Part shown: positions 8,700-17,801 of the stretch, piece after piece
Layout: the number at the start of each line of letters is the position of its first letter
How positions within the stretch are numbered: the first letter of the stretch is position 1
DNA from: Methanofastidiosum methylothiophilum
GTDB lineage: Archaea; Methanobacteriota_B; Thermococci; Methanofastidiosales; Methanofastidiosaceae
Assembly: GCA_001587635.1 (NCBI GenBank)
Contig: LNJE01000002.1
Location: 62,001 to 126,000 of the forward strand
Direction of reading: 5' to 3'
DNA: 64,000 nucleotides
Notes under the pieces: generated by a model
Databases searched by the model: none
What the model was told of the DNA's origin: nothing
Seen by the model: the letters and a program-made list of their open reading frames with translations, nothing else
Program-made: the position numbers and the translations under genes

Positions 8700-9281
8700 A
8701 TGCCGAATGAAGATAAAACTAAACCAATAATTAATAATACTCCCAAAATATCAATTCCTAAAAATAAAAATATGTCTGGAAGAAGAGACTTGTGGCTAAT
8801 GAAACAACTTGATACGTATGAAGCGAATTATTCTCAAAGTAATATAGATGAAGTAAAAAAGAGAGTTATTTTAGTTCAAGAAAATATACTTCCAATACAA
8901 AGATTACTTCTTAAATATCCTGAAAGATGGCCTAAACTCAATAACACCTTAGAACTTTTTAAAGAGAAAATGAAAATGGACTGGGAAAAAAGAAATGACG
9001 AAATAAACTATCATAAACTTTCGTACAAAGAAAAAGAATATTTAAAAAAATCTTTAATGCTTACAAACTTAAAACTATCAAAATTAAAAGTGCCCTTACC
9101 TTCACCTGTTTTCAATGCAATTTATCGATTTATTGAAAATAAAGAATTTGAATATCTTTTAGATAAAAAGTCCATTTCATATATTATGAGTCTAACTGAA
9201 CAAAAAGATCCTCCTCTAAACTGGGATAAAAAACTCTATGGATTTTTGAGAAAATATTTAAGAAAAGAAATAATGAGATAA
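8700..9281 (+). CDS. Hypothetical basic helical protein
   Basis: 193 residues, Lys-rich and mostly helical by composition, with no signal peptide or membrane helix. The first 25 residues look disordered (Pro/Asn/Lys-rich). I do not recognise a family. The longest motifs are GRRDLWLMKQLDTYEANYS and LKVPLPSPVFNAIYRFIE. It lies 42 bp downstream of the CooS-like gene and faces a small convergent gene. Confidence 0.6.
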   Translation: MPNEDKTKPIINNTPKISIPKNKNMSGRRDLWLMKQLDTYEANYSQSNIDEVKKRVILVQENILPIQRLLLKYPERWPKLNNTLELFKEKMKMDWEKRNDEINYHKLSYKEKEYLKKSLMLTNLKLSKLKVPLPSPVFNAIYRFIENKEFEYLLDKKSISYIMSLTEQKDPPLNWDKKLYGFLRKYLRKEIMR

Positions 9282-9303
9282 GGATATCTCTCAAACATAA
9301 AAA

Positions 9304-9537
9304 CTAATCATATTTAGACAATCTTCTTCTTTTTGCTTCATAACTTTCATTACATGATGCCATGACATGATCTTTATAATAGACCCTTAATTTTTCAAGT
9401 TCCTTCTTTTTTTCTTCTATCTTTTCCTTAATCAATGGGTCTTGTTTAGCTAGATATTCATTCTTAAGTGCAATTAGTTCATTTTCTAAATGTTTTATTT
9501 TAGCTAAGGTTCCAGATACTAAATCAATTGATTTCAT
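9304..9537 (-). CDS. Small coiled-coil hypothetical protein
   Basis: 77 residues, dominated by charged heptad-like sequence (LENELIALKNEY, IKEKIEEKKKELEKLR), so probably a short coiled coil. It ends with a basic segment AKRRRLSKYD. One Cys is present. No family recognised. It is convergent with the preceding hypothetical gene, with 22 bp between stops. Confidence 0.5.
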   Translation of the reverse strand: MKSIDLVSGTLAKIKHLENELIALKNEYLAKQDPLIKEKIEEKKKELEKLRVYYKDHVMASCNESYEAKRRRLSKYD

Positions 9538-9650
9538 CCTATCACTTATACTATAGTACTATCGTATATAATAATGTTTCTTTTTTCAAAAAAATATATG
9601 GGAATGGGAAATCAAAATATTGAAAAGTTTAAAATTTATATTTGACATTG

Positions 9651-10268
9651 CTATTTCATCAAAGCATTAGCTAGTTTCATGCCGGCTATTAACATTTCAC
9701 CCAGATCTTGATTTGAACTATTTTTTCTTGTACTTGCACTTAGTAGTTGACTTAGAAGATCGTTAGATTGTGATGAGCTTTTATCTGTACTTGCACTTAG
9801 TAGTTGACTTAGAAGATCGTTAGATTGTGATGAGCTTTTATCTGTACTTGCACTTAGTAGTTGACTTAGAAGATCGTTAGATTGTGATGAGCTTTTAGCT
9901 GTACTTGCACTTAGTAGTTGACTTAGAAGATCATTAGACTGTGTATTTTGATTAGATATTTGTAATCCTGCATTTATTAGTTCATGTAATATATTTTCTT
10001 TAGATACATTGGCCCCAAATTTTTGCATGGCCATTTGGATTCCTATTTTCAATATTTGGGCCAATATAACATCACTCAATGTTTTTGATTGAACTTCTTT
10101 TTGAGTTCGTGCATAAGAAATGGTGTTGGATGAAATACTTTTGATGAGGTCTTCAATACCCATTTGATTCATTATGCCTGCATTATTTGCTGCCTCCATA
10201 ATTGAAGCAATTAGTTTGTCTCCATCAAATTCTTCCTTTTTTCCACTACTTCTAATCACGTATGTCAT
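9651..10268 (-). CDS. ATP-cone-like protein with Ser/Leu-rich tandem repeats
   Basis: 205 residues. Residues 1-90 resemble an ATP-cone domain, the nucleotide-binding module of NrdR and ribonucleotide reductases: TYVIRSSGKKEEFDGDKLIASI, then a helical stretch with YARTQKEVQSKTLSDVI. Residues about 105-190 are a 19-residue repeat (SNDLLSQLLSAST plus KSSSQ) present in about four copies. A short helix (LGEMLIAGMKLANALMK) ends the protein. No reductase is attached or adjacent. The function is not known. Confidence 0.68.
   Translation of the reverse strand: MTYVIRSSGKKEEFDGDKLIASIMEAANNAGIMNQMGIEDLIKSISSNTISYARTQKEVQSKTLSDVILAQILKIGIQMAMQKFGANVSKENILHELINAGLQISNQNTQSNDLLSQLLSASTAKSSSQSNDLLSQLLSASTDKSSSQSNDLLSQLLSASTDKSSSQSNDLLSQLLSASTRKNSSNQDLGEMLIAGMKLANALMK
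9730..9945. repeat. 57-bp minisatellite in the ATP-cone gene
   Basis: Three almost identical 57-bp units start at 9730, 9787 and 9844, each beginning GTACTTGCACTTAGTAGTTG. A degenerate partial unit starts at 9901. The first two units are identical and the third differs by about one base (ATCT against AGCT at its end). The period is a multiple of three and keeps the frame, encoding 19 residues. The near identity suggests recent expansion. Confidence 0.95.
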
Positions 10269-10360
10269 AAGATTAATAATTTAGTATATTACATATAAAA
10301 CTAACTGATTTTATTGGGTACTTTCTAATTATACTTTTATTTTTATCTTAAATACAAAAC

Positions 10361-10410
10361 TTTATAAGTAACACGAATTCTATATCAGTAACACAATTTG
10401 GAGGTGTAAT
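10361..10410 (+). promoter_or_regulatory. Promoter with GTAACAC direct repeat, ABC transporter operon
   Basis: A TATA-like TTTATAAG at 10361-10368 abuts a GTAACAC direct repeat with 13-bp spacer (10368-10374 and 10388-10394). The ribosome binding site GGAGGTG follows at 10400-10406, before ATG 10413. The same heptamer pair with 14-bp spacing lies before cfbA. The arrangement would allow a repressor to occlude transcription. Confidence 0.6.
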
Positions 10411-10412
10411 TT

Positions 10413-12002
10413 ATGAATAAAGGTTTAAGTATTGTATTAATGTCCATACTATGCATTTCTCTTATAGTTGGATGCGTAAATCAAGGTACACCAGAAAAAA
10501 CTACTACTACTACCATAAAAATAGGAAGCCCGAATACAATTAAAGCTGCAAATTTCTTTGATACAAATTTAGGCGTTTTCTCAAAGATTTCTAATTTGAC
10601 TCTAACTAAAATGGATGAAAATGGAAAAATTATAGGAAATATGGCAACAAAATACGAAGCATCAAATAATGACAAAGTCTGGAAGTTTTATATTAATCCT
10701 GAGCTATATTGGAGTGACGGAAAAAAAGTAACTCCAGAGGATGTTAAATTCTCTGTAGAATACTATGCAAATAAAATACCTTATGCAGGTTGGATTAAAC
10801 AACGTCTTAAAGCTGTTACTGTAATTCCTGAAGAAAATGCTGTAGAAATTTTATTTACTGAGCCATACACAAGAACTAATCTAGAATTTACCACCTATAA
10901 TATCCTTCCAAAACATGTTTGGGAATCAATTCAAGACCCTATGAACTATATTCAAATTGATAACTATGTCGGATGCGGCCCGTTTTTTATATCTAATGTA
11001 AATCTAGATTCTCAGATAGTAACCTTGAAAAAAAATCCTTATTGGAAAGGAAAACAATCAGTTGTAGATACAATAGAAATTCATATGTATAAAACTAACG
11101 ACGCATTAGCACTAGATCTTGAAAACGGAACCTTAGATGTTTATTACAAATACGCTGGCAGCTATCCTTATTCCAATATACAAAAATTGATTGATACCGG
11201 AAAATATGCTACCATTAAAAAAATGAATGTTGGCTTAATATTCCTTGGAATGAATTTACAGAGACAACCAATGTCTGACGTAAACTTTAGAAATGCAATA
11301 TCCTACGCAATTAATTATGACGAAATAGCTAAAATTGATGCATTAGGATACGGTACAGCACCAAATAGAGGATTTGTCCCCCCTACAATGGAGTTTTATA
11401 AAGAAACGCCTAAATTAGAGTATAATTTAGAAAAAGCTAAACAATTGCTCAATGAAGCAGGTTACAAGGATGGCAATGGGAATGGAATCTTAGAAACTAC
11501 TGACGGAAAGGATATTAAACTTATTATGCTTCTCCGTCCAGAATATGTCCGTTCTGGGGAGTTAGTACAAGATTATCTAAAGAAAGTAGGAATTGAAACT
11601 ACTCTAAAATCCGTTGACTCAAGCACATGGATATCCTTAAAAGACAAATATTATTATGACCTCACCATAACAAGAACAACACCTTGGGGAATGCTAATGC
11701 ATGCACAGTGGGGATCAGGGTACTTTGATTCAAGGAGAACAGGAGAAGGAGTCTTGCATAATCTTAGTGATCCAGAATTTCTAAAAATATGTGATAATAT
11801 TTTATCTACAACTGATTCTGGTAAACTGAAAATATATGCTTATGATTTACAAGACTACTACTCGGATAATTTACCCGGCATAACACTTTACTGGAACGAG
11901 AATATAACCCCATATAGCAAAAAATTCAGCGGGTGGTATGTAGATCCTTTGTTTGGAATCTACAACACAGAAACTTTCTTAAATCTTCAGAAGGCATCAT
12001 AA
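10413..12002 (+). CDS. ABC transporter substrate-binding lipoprotein, Opp/Nik type
   Basis: 529 residues of the SBP_bac_5 family (peptide/nickel binding proteins). A lipoprotein signal peptide ends at the lipobox LIVGC21, followed by a Thr-rich linker. Family landmarks include WSDGKKVTPEDVKFSVEYY near residue 100, GCGPFFISN, NVGLIFLGMN, and the C-terminal NLPGITLYWNENI. It is the first gene of a six-gene transport operon. The substrate cannot be read from the sequence; nickel or a nickel chelate is inferred from an operator shared with the F430 operon. Confidence 0.9.
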   Translation: MNKGLSIVLMSILCISLIVGCVNQGTPEKTTTTTIKIGSPNTIKAANFFDTNLGVFSKISNLTLTKMDENGKIIGNMATKYEASNNDKVWKFYINPELYWSDGKKVTPEDVKFSVEYYANKIPYAGWIKQRLKAVTVIPEENAVEILFTEPYTRTNLEFTTYNILPKHVWESIQDPMNYIQIDNYVGCGPFFISNVNLDSQIVTLKKNPYWKGKQSVVDTIEIHMYKTNDALALDLENGTLDVYYKYAGSYPYSNIQKLIDTGKYATIKKMNVGLIFLGMNLQRQPMSDVNFRNAISYAINYDEIAKIDALGYGTAPNRGFVPPTMEFYKETPKLEYNLEKAKQLLNEAGYKDGNGNGILETTDGKDIKLIMLLRPEYVRSGELVQDYLKKVGIETTLKSVDSSTWISLKDKYYYDLTITRTTPWGMLMHAQWGSGYFDSRRTGEGVLHNLSDPEFLKICDNILSTTDSGKLKIYAYDLQDYYSDNLPGITLYWNENITPYSKKFSGWYVDPLFGIYNTETFLNLQKAS

Positions 12003-12778
12003 TGAATTGGTCGGAAGAGTGGAATAGTTCAATTAAAGAATCAAGCTATCTAAAGATACTAAACGAAAAAGGTATCTCTAACAACGATTTTTGGAAAAAT
12101 TTGGACTATTACGATGAACTCATGAAGTATTCCGGATATCCTGGAAAAATATTAGACAGGATATCTACTTTTATTTTTCCCGAAGACATTTTACTTGATA
12201 TTGGATCGGGAGCAGGTGCTTTTGCATTACCCCTTTCAAAAATATCCAATAAATTGATAGCTTTAGATCCTTCCCCTTATCAGCTTAGTATCCTGAAGTC
12301 TAAAGCGGAAGCCGATAAATGTGACAATATTTTGTATATTGAGAAAGAATGGAAAAATGTGTCTAAATACGAAATTGGGCACGTAGATTACTCTCTTGCT
12401 GCATACAGCTTCTTTGAAGATGACATTTACTCTTTTCTTGAAAAATTAATATATGTGGCCACAAAAGGCATTTTTTTAGTTTTTAGGGCAGGGAGGGGTG
12501 ACCCTTTGAGAGAATATGTATATAATAATAAAAACTCTGTAGATTTTTTACATCTTTACAATATATTATCTGAAATGGGATATATATTTAATGTAGAGAT
12601 TTTTACTTCTGATTACAAACTTCCTTTACCTTTTGTGTATAGATCGTATCCATATTCAATAAAAACAGAAGATGAAATATTCAACTATTTAAATGAGAAT
12701 AATAGGCTAATCAAAAAACAAAATTTCTATGAAGTTCTTTGCCAAAGAAAAGATGCTTTGTTATATTTAATAAAATAA
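12002..12778 (+). CDS. Class I SAM-dependent methyltransferase embedded in transporter operon
   Basis: 258 residues from ATG 12002, which overlaps the stop of the binding-protein gene (TAATG). Motif I LLDIGSGAGAFALPL lies at about residues 63-77, with the acidic ALDPSPYQ after the next strand. The target substrate is unknown. The tight coupling (one-base overlap upstream, 17-bp gap to the permease) shows it is made with the transporter. It may modify the imported ligand or a metallophore, which is speculative. It does not look like nicotianamine synthase. Confidence 0.82.
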   Translation: MNWSEEWNSSIKESSYLKILNEKGISNNDFWKNLDYYDELMKYSGYPGKILDRISTFIFPEDILLDIGSGAGAFALPLSKISNKLIALDPSPYQLSILKSKAEADKCDNILYIEKEWKNVSKYEIGHVDYSLAAYSFFEDDIYSFLEKLIYVATKGIFLVFRAGRGDPLREYVYNNKNSVDFLHLYNILSEMGYIFNVEIFTSDYKLPLPFVYRSYPYSIKTEDEIFNYLNENNRLIKKQNFYEVLCQRKDALLYLIK

Positions 12779-12795
12779 ATTCACAAAGGGATTAT

Positions 12796-13743
12796 ATGAA
12801 AATGCGTTCAAAAAAAATAGCACGTTACTTGATTGCCTTGTTTGTCATTTTTTCTTTAAATTTCATTATCCCTAGATTAATGCCTGGGGATCCTATCACA
12901 AATCTTTTAGGTGAAGATTATGTCATGACTGAAGAATCATTGCAAGAATTGAGAGAAAAAATGGGGCTTGATGAATCCCTTCCAATACAGTATCTTAATT
13001 ATTGGAATGGCGTATTTAGATTTGACTTTGGGTATTCTTATCATTTTAAAGGACCGGTGTCTTCTATTATCCTTTCGAGAATGAAGTGGACATTACTGTT
13101 ACTGATACCTTCAATATTGTTTAGTGCAATACTTGGCTCTTTAATGGGTTCAATATCTGGACAAAAATCTTCTTCAAATTCCTATAAAACACTTACATTA
13201 ATAGAATTGGCTTTTTATTCTACACCTACTTTTTTCTTATCTCTCATATTTTTGTATATATTCTCTTTTAAATTAGGATTATTTCCAATTAAAGGATTTT
13301 ATTACTCAGGAGGCATCTTAGATATACTACATCACTTCTTCCTTCCAATAAGTATAATGACCATATTCCTTACTTCAAGAAATTACATGATTATGAGGGG
13401 TAGTGTAATTCAAGAAAAATCTAAACTTTACGTAGTATACGCAAAAGCAAAAGGATTGTCTGATCGGCAAGTTTTATTCAAACATATTTTTAAGAATGCA
13501 TCGTTGCCACTTTTAACACTACTTGCTCTTGATTTTGGTTTCATTTTAAGCGGTGCATTGTTTATTGAGATCATCTTCTCAATGAACGGGATGGGGAATC
13601 TTATTTATGAGGCGTTACTTTCTAGAGATTATCCAGTTTTATATGGTTCTTTTATGATTATTAGTATAATGGCAGTTTTAGCAAATGCCTTCGTTGATTT
13701 TTTGTATGGCATAATTGATCCAAGGATAAGTGATTCTGTATGA
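12796..13743 (+). CDS. ABC transporter permease, DppB/NikB type
   Basis: 315 residues from ATG 12796; an upstream TTG-type extension would overlap the methyltransferase. About six transmembrane helices are seen. The N terminus has the usual RYLIALFVIFSLNFIIPRLMPGDP pattern of the family (first helix, then the PGDP motif). The inner-membrane EAA-like loop YAKAKGLSDRQVLFKHIFKNA lies near residue 215. It overlaps the next permease gene by four bases (ATGA). Confidence 0.9.
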   Translation: MKMRSKKIARYLIALFVIFSLNFIIPRLMPGDPITNLLGEDYVMTEESLQELREKMGLDESLPIQYLNYWNGVFRFDFGYSYHFKGPVSSIILSRMKWTLLLLIPSILFSAILGSLMGSISGQKSSSNSYKTLTLIELAFYSTPTFFLSLIFLYIFSFKLGLFPIKGFYYSGGILDILHHFFLPISIMTIFLTSRNYMIMRGSVIQEKSKLYVVYAKAKGLSDRQVLFKHIFKNASLPLLTLLALDFGFILSGALFIEIIFSMNGMGNLIYEALLSRDYPVLYGSFMIISIMAVLANAFVDFLYGIIDPRISDSV

Positions 13744-14588
13744 CCCATCACATAGAAGAGCTTAAGAAGTATGCAATTTCTAAGCTCAATCTTAATGCAA
13801 TTGGTATTACTATTTTCTTACTTTTTCTTTTCATAGCTATTGCAGCAGGAATAATTTCACCTTACAATCCTTGGATAAGATTTGAACCATATATTCCACC
13901 AAATAGCTCTCATTTTCTAGGAACAAATGATATGGGTAATGATATTCTATCTGAATTATTATTTGGGGCTAGAGTCAGTTTAATAGTTGGATTTGGTGCA
14001 TCTATCATTGCTACTGTATTAGGAGTAATTATTGGAATTGTATCAGGTTATTATCGTGGCATGATGGATGAGATACTTATGGCCATCACAGACATATACT
14101 TAATGATCCCAAGAATACCCCTCATTATAATTCTGGCAGCATTAATGAGGCCTAATTTTTGGTTAATAATGCTATTAATAGGTTTCTTGTGGTGGCCTAC
14201 AACAGCGAGAGTTGTAAGATCTTCAACTATGCAAATAAGAGACGCCTCTTTTATTTTGAGTGTAAAATCATTAGGCTTTAGCGATAAACATATTATTTTA
14301 TCTGAGATTTTGCCAAATATTAATCATGTTATTATCCCAAAGTTTATGTTGACAATAGCATCCGCAATGTTTTCGGAAGCATCAATATCCTTTTTAGGCC
14401 TGGGAGATCCCACTATGAAGAGTTGGGGTATGATGCTTAATTTTGCATTTATGAAGGGAGGCCTTATCAATGAAATGTGGTGGTGGTATTTACCGCCTGG
14501 ATTATGCATAGTTGCAGTTGTTTTCTCACTTATGCTAATAGGATTCTCACTTGAAGAGAAAGAGAATATAGTATTGGGGCTTGAGTGA
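13740..14588 (+). CDS. ABC transporter permease, DppC/NikC type
   Basis: 282 residues with an N-terminal helix, the family motif HFLGTNDMGNDILSELLFGA near residue 58, and about five further helices. The EAA-like loop SVKSLGFSDKHIILSEILPN is present. It partners the DppB-type subunit to form the membrane pore. ATGA overlap upstream and a 4-bp gap to the first ATPase gene downstream. Confidence 0.9.
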   Translation: MTHHIEELKKYAISKLNLNAIGITIFLLFLFIAIAAGIISPYNPWIRFEPYIPPNSSHFLGTNDMGNDILSELLFGARVSLIVGFGASIIATVLGVIIGIVSGYYRGMMDEILMAITDIYLMIPRIPLIIILAALMRPNFWLIMLLIGFLWWPTTARVVRSSTMQIRDASFILSVKSLGFSDKHIILSEILPNINHVIIPKFMLTIASAMFSEASISFLGLGDPTMKSWGMMLNFAFMKGGLINEMWWWYLPPGLCIVAVVFSLMLIGFSLEEKENIVLGLE

Positions 14589-14592
14589 TAGA

Positions 14593-15531
14593 ATGAAAAT
14601 ACTAGAGATTCAAGATTTAAATGTTAAGTTCACTACCCCAATCGGGGAAGTTTATGCGGTAAATAATGCTTCATTTAGCCTTAATGCTAATGAAACACTT
14701 GCTTTAGTGGGCGAAACAGGATGTGGTAAATCAGTCATTGCAAATACTATAATTAGGCTATTGCCTCAAAATGCAGAGATCTCTGGAAATATATTTTATA
14801 AAGGAAATAATTTATTAAAAATGTCTGATCGTGAAATGGAAAAGACAAGACAGCAAGAAATAGCCATAATATTCCAAAATCCTACTTTGTCCTTAAATCC
14901 TTTATACAAAATTGGCGATCAGATTTCAGAACCCTTATTAGTGCACAAAAAAATAAATAAAAAAGAAGCTTTCACCAAAACAAAAAAATTGTTAAAAACA
15001 ATGGGATTTCAAAATCCTTCAAAGTTTACCGGAATGTATCCACACCAATTATCAGGGGGCATGAATCAGAGAGTTCTTCTTTCTATTTCCTTGACATTAA
15101 ATCCTTCAATTATTATTGCAGATGAACCAACAAAAGGTCTTGACAACGAACTTGTTAGAGATATAATTGAAGAGTTTAAAACTGTAAATAAAATTAATAA
15201 TTCTTCCCTTCTTCTAATAACACATGATCTATCCATTGCAAGAGAATTATCTGATAGAATTATTATAATGTATTCAGGGGACATAGTTGAAATTACGAAA
15301 ACAGAGTCTTTTTTTAAAAACCCTCTTCACCCATACTCAAAGATTCTTTTAAATAGTTTACCTGAAAGAGGTTTTAATCCCCCTAAAGGTAATTCCCCCT
15401 CTATGGTAAATATACCAAAGGGCTGTAAATTTCATCCAAGATGTCCACATAAAAAGAAAATATGCAGTGAAAAAACACCGCCTATTTATTCTATTGATGA
15501 AGGGGATGTGAGGTGTTACTTATTTCAGTAG
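14593..15531 (+). CDS. ABC transporter ATPase, DppD/NikD type
   Basis: 312 residues from ATG 14593; a TTG at 14581 is a possible but less likely start. Walker A GETGCGKSV, Q-loop IIFQNP, signature LSGGMNQRV, Walker B IIIADEPT and the H-loop TH are all present. The C-terminal oligopeptide/dipeptide extension has CKFHPRCPHKKKIC, a Cys set that in this subfamily can hold an iron-sulfur cluster. It drives import together with the next ATPase. Confidence 0.9.
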   Translation: MKILEIQDLNVKFTTPIGEVYAVNNASFSLNANETLALVGETGCGKSVIANTIIRLLPQNAEISGNIFYKGNNLLKMSDREMEKTRQQEIAIIFQNPTLSLNPLYKIGDQISEPLLVHKKINKKEAFTKTKKLLKTMGFQNPSKFTGMYPHQLSGGMNQRVLLSISLTLNPSIIIADEPTKGLDNELVRDIIEEFKTVNKINNSSLLLITHDLSIARELSDRIIIMYSGDIVEITKTESFFKNPLHPYSKILLNSLPERGFNPPKGNSPSMVNIPKGCKFHPRCPHKKKICSEKTPPIYSIDEGDVRCYLFQ

Positions 15532-16277
15532 TCGTTGATTGTGTTTCAAAATCTTATTCTTATGGATTATTTTCTAAAAGATATGATAAAATCCTTTCAG
15601 ATATATCTTTAGAAATCACAAAGGGAAAAACAGTTGGCTTGATAGGCCCATCTGGTGTAGGGAAAACAACACTTGCAAAGATAATTATGGGATTGGAAAA
15701 GCCAACCTCTGGTAAAATTTTAATAGAAGGAACTGATATATGGCATATTTCTTCAGAAGATAGGAATATCTCTTTGAAAAAAATTAAAATGGTTTTCCAA
15801 GATTCTCAAGGATCTTTAAATCCGAAAAAAACCATAAAACAATCCCTTTACGAAACAGCAAATCTGATGGGATTGGACGTATTTAAAGGGGAATCCTTAA
15901 TACTTGAATTACTTGATAGGGTAGGGCTTTCCTCTGATATTTTTTGCAGATACCCACATCAAATTTCAGGAGGGCAAAATCAAAGAGTGGCGCTTGCAAG
16001 AATACTTTTAGTAAAACCAGAATATGTTATTTTGGATGAACCAACTTCAGCTCTGGATATTGCAGTCCAGGCTCAGATACTTGAACTTTTGAATAATCTA
16101 CAAAAGGAAAATAATTTTGGATATCTTTTGATATCTCATAACATACCTTTAATCGAATTTATGTCTGATAAGGTAGTCGTTTTAGATAAGGGATCAATTA
16201 TTTTTCAAGGAGATACGAAAGAATTTACTAAATTCAATTCTTTAAAAAATAAAAATAACTTTATAGGCTATAAATAG
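15513..16277 (+). CDS. ABC transporter ATPase, DppF/NikE type
   Basis: 254 residues starting at GTG 15513, which overlaps the previous gene by 19 bp; GGGG upstream could serve as ribosome binding site. Walker A GPSGVGKTT, Q-loop MVFQDS, signature ISGGQNQRVALAR and Walker B VILDEPTSALD are intact. Unlike DppD it lacks the Cys-containing C-terminal extension, as is common for Nik-type E subunits. It is the last gene of the operon. Confidence 0.88.
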   Translation: MLLISVVVDCVSKSYSYGLFSKRYDKILSDISLEITKGKTVGLIGPSGVGKTTLAKIIMGLEKPTSGKILIEGTDIWHISSEDRNISLKKIKMVFQDSQGSLNPKKTIKQSLYETANLMGLDVFKGESLILELLDRVGLSSDIFCRYPHQISGGQNQRVALARILLVKPEYVILDEPTSALDIAVQAQILELLNNLQKENNFGYLLISHNIPLIEFMSDKVVVLDKGSIIFQGDTKEFTKFNSLKNKNNFIGYK

Positions 16278-16356
16278 TTATAGCTACCATAATATTCTAT
16301 TCTTTATTGGGGAAATTTATATACTGATTAGAAATCAATTAGTTGAGAGTGTGGGC

Positions 16357-17676
16357 ATGGAACGGGAAGTATGGAATAGTAAAATAGGTTTCTTGTTAGC
16401 TGCTACAGGCTCTGCTATGGGATTAGGAAATGTCTGGCGTTTTCCTTATATCACAGGAGCAAATGGTGGAGCCGCTTTTGTTTTAATATACTTTATTATA
16501 GTATTTTCCATAGGAGTACCAGTAATGTTAGCAGAATTTGCAGTCGGTAGATCTTCCAAACTAAACGCAGTAGGTGCATTTAAAAAACTTAAAGGGGGAA
16601 AATGGCCGGTTGTAGGATGGATAGGTATAATTGCAGGATTTATTATACTATCTTATTACTCCGTAATTGCCGGATGGACAATTAAGTACTTCATAAGTTC
16701 ATTTACAGGATTGATTTCGCCTAATGTGAACACTACCACCTACTTTAATCAATTTACCTCAAATGGATTACAAAATATTTTCTTTCAAGCAATTTTTATT
16801 TTGATTACAATTTATGTTGTTTACTTAGGTGTTGAAAAAGGGATTGAAACTTGGTCTAAAATTTTAATGCCGATACTTATATTGATTCTTTTGTTATTAG
16901 TCATTCGAGGAGTGTCCCTGCCCGGTGCACCAGATGGAATTAGATTTTATTTAAATCCTAATTTTTCAGAAGTAACTGGGAGAACTATTTTGGCAGCTTT
17001 GGGCCAAGCATTCTTTTCACTTTCCCTAGGCATGGGAGCAATGATTACCTATGGAAGTTATATACCAAAAGAAATATCATTACCTAAATCTGCATTTATC
17101 GTTACTTTTCTCGACATGTTACTTGCACTTTTAGCAGGATTTGTAATATTCCCAACAGCTTTTACTTTTGGAATTGAGCCTGGAGCCGGAACAGGACTTA
17201 TTTTTATTACACTACCCTCAATATTTGCACTAATGCCGTTTGGGCAAATTTGGTCTGCTTTATTTTTTTTATTATTATTCATTGCTGCGCTTACTTCGGC
17301 GATAGGATTACTAGAAGTATCTGTGGCCTACGTGAAAGATGAAAGAAATTGGTCAAGAAAAAAAGCGGCATTAGCTTTAGGAACTACGGCTTTCATTATA
17401 GGAGTTCCGTCAGCTTTATCAAATGGGACAATTTCTCTTAATCTATTTGGGATGCAATTCTTAGATGCAATGGATTATTTGTCCTCTAACATACTTCTCC
17501 CCCTTGGGGGAATATTTGTAACTTTATTTGTAGGATGGGTTATTAAAGATACAGCCCTCAAAGAGATTAATCTAGAGGGAAAATTTAAATTCGAAAAGTC
17601 TTGGATATGGATATGCAGAACTATTGCACCGATTTCAATATTCTTGATATTCTTAGCAGGAATAGGGCTTTTATAA
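16357..17676 (+). CDS. Neurotransmitter:sodium symporter family transporter
   Basis: About 439 residues from ATG 16357 (a GTG at 16351 is also possible) with 11-12 transmembrane helices. The first helix has ATGSAMGLGNVWRFPY, the hallmark of LeuT-like sodium/amino-acid symporters, followed by GGAAFVLIYF. A sodium-coupled amino-acid uptake role is known for the family; the specific substrate is unknown. It is monocistronic. Confidence 0.92.
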   Translation: MEREVWNSKIGFLLAATGSAMGLGNVWRFPYITGANGGAAFVLIYFIIVFSIGVPVMLAEFAVGRSSKLNAVGAFKKLKGGKWPVVGWIGIIAGFIILSYYSVIAGWTIKYFISSFTGLISPNVNTTTYFNQFTSNGLQNIFFQAIFILITIYVVYLGVEKGIETWSKILMPILILILLLLVIRGVSLPGAPDGIRFYLNPNFSEVTGRTILAALGQAFFSLSLGMGAMITYGSYIPKEISLPKSAFIVTFLDMLLALLAGFVIFPTAFTFGIEPGAGTGLIFITLPSIFALMPFGQIWSALFFLLLFIAALTSAIGLLEVSVAYVKDERNWSRKKAALALGTTAFIIGVPSALSNGTISLNLFGMQFLDAMDYLSSNILLPLGGIFVTLFVGWVIKDTALKEINLEGKFKFEKSWIWICRTIAPISIFLIFLAGIGLL

Positions 17677-17711
17677 TATATTTTTAATACATATATTTCA
17701 TTACACAAGAT

Positions 17712-17801
17712 CTTAACAAAAGTTTCTGTTAAGTATTCCCTGTATAAAAGCATGACAAATTGTGTTAATGATATATGTAAAAAAATAAGAGTATGCATAC
17801 T
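17712..17801. promoter_or_regulatory. Palindromes upstream of the siroheme/hemA/hemB operon
   Basis: The 207-bp spacer before the tetrapyrrole operon holds CTTAACA-N8-TGTTAAG (17712-17733) and a perfect 12-bp palindrome AGTATGCATACT (17790-17801). A TATA-like TTTATAAG lies at 17848-17855, about 35 bp before the TTG start. The palindromes could be operator sites, or the first could be a hairpin ending the symporter transcript. Confidence 0.35.

Noticed and set aside
9730..9957. CRISPR-like array
   Set aside because: The 57-bp units are directly adjacent without unique spacers, keep a reading frame and encode a protein repeat, so this is a coding minisatellite.
12002..12778. Nicotianamine synthase as identity of the embedded methyltransferase
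   Set aside because: It has a normal class I methyltransferase motif I and shows no resemblance that I can see to the archaeal nicotianamine synthase-like sequence.
15513..15519. GTGTTAC heptamer as another copy of the nickel operator
   Set aside because: It lies inside coding sequence at the start of the second ATPase gene, lacks a paired half-site at 13-14 bp and has no promoter beside it.
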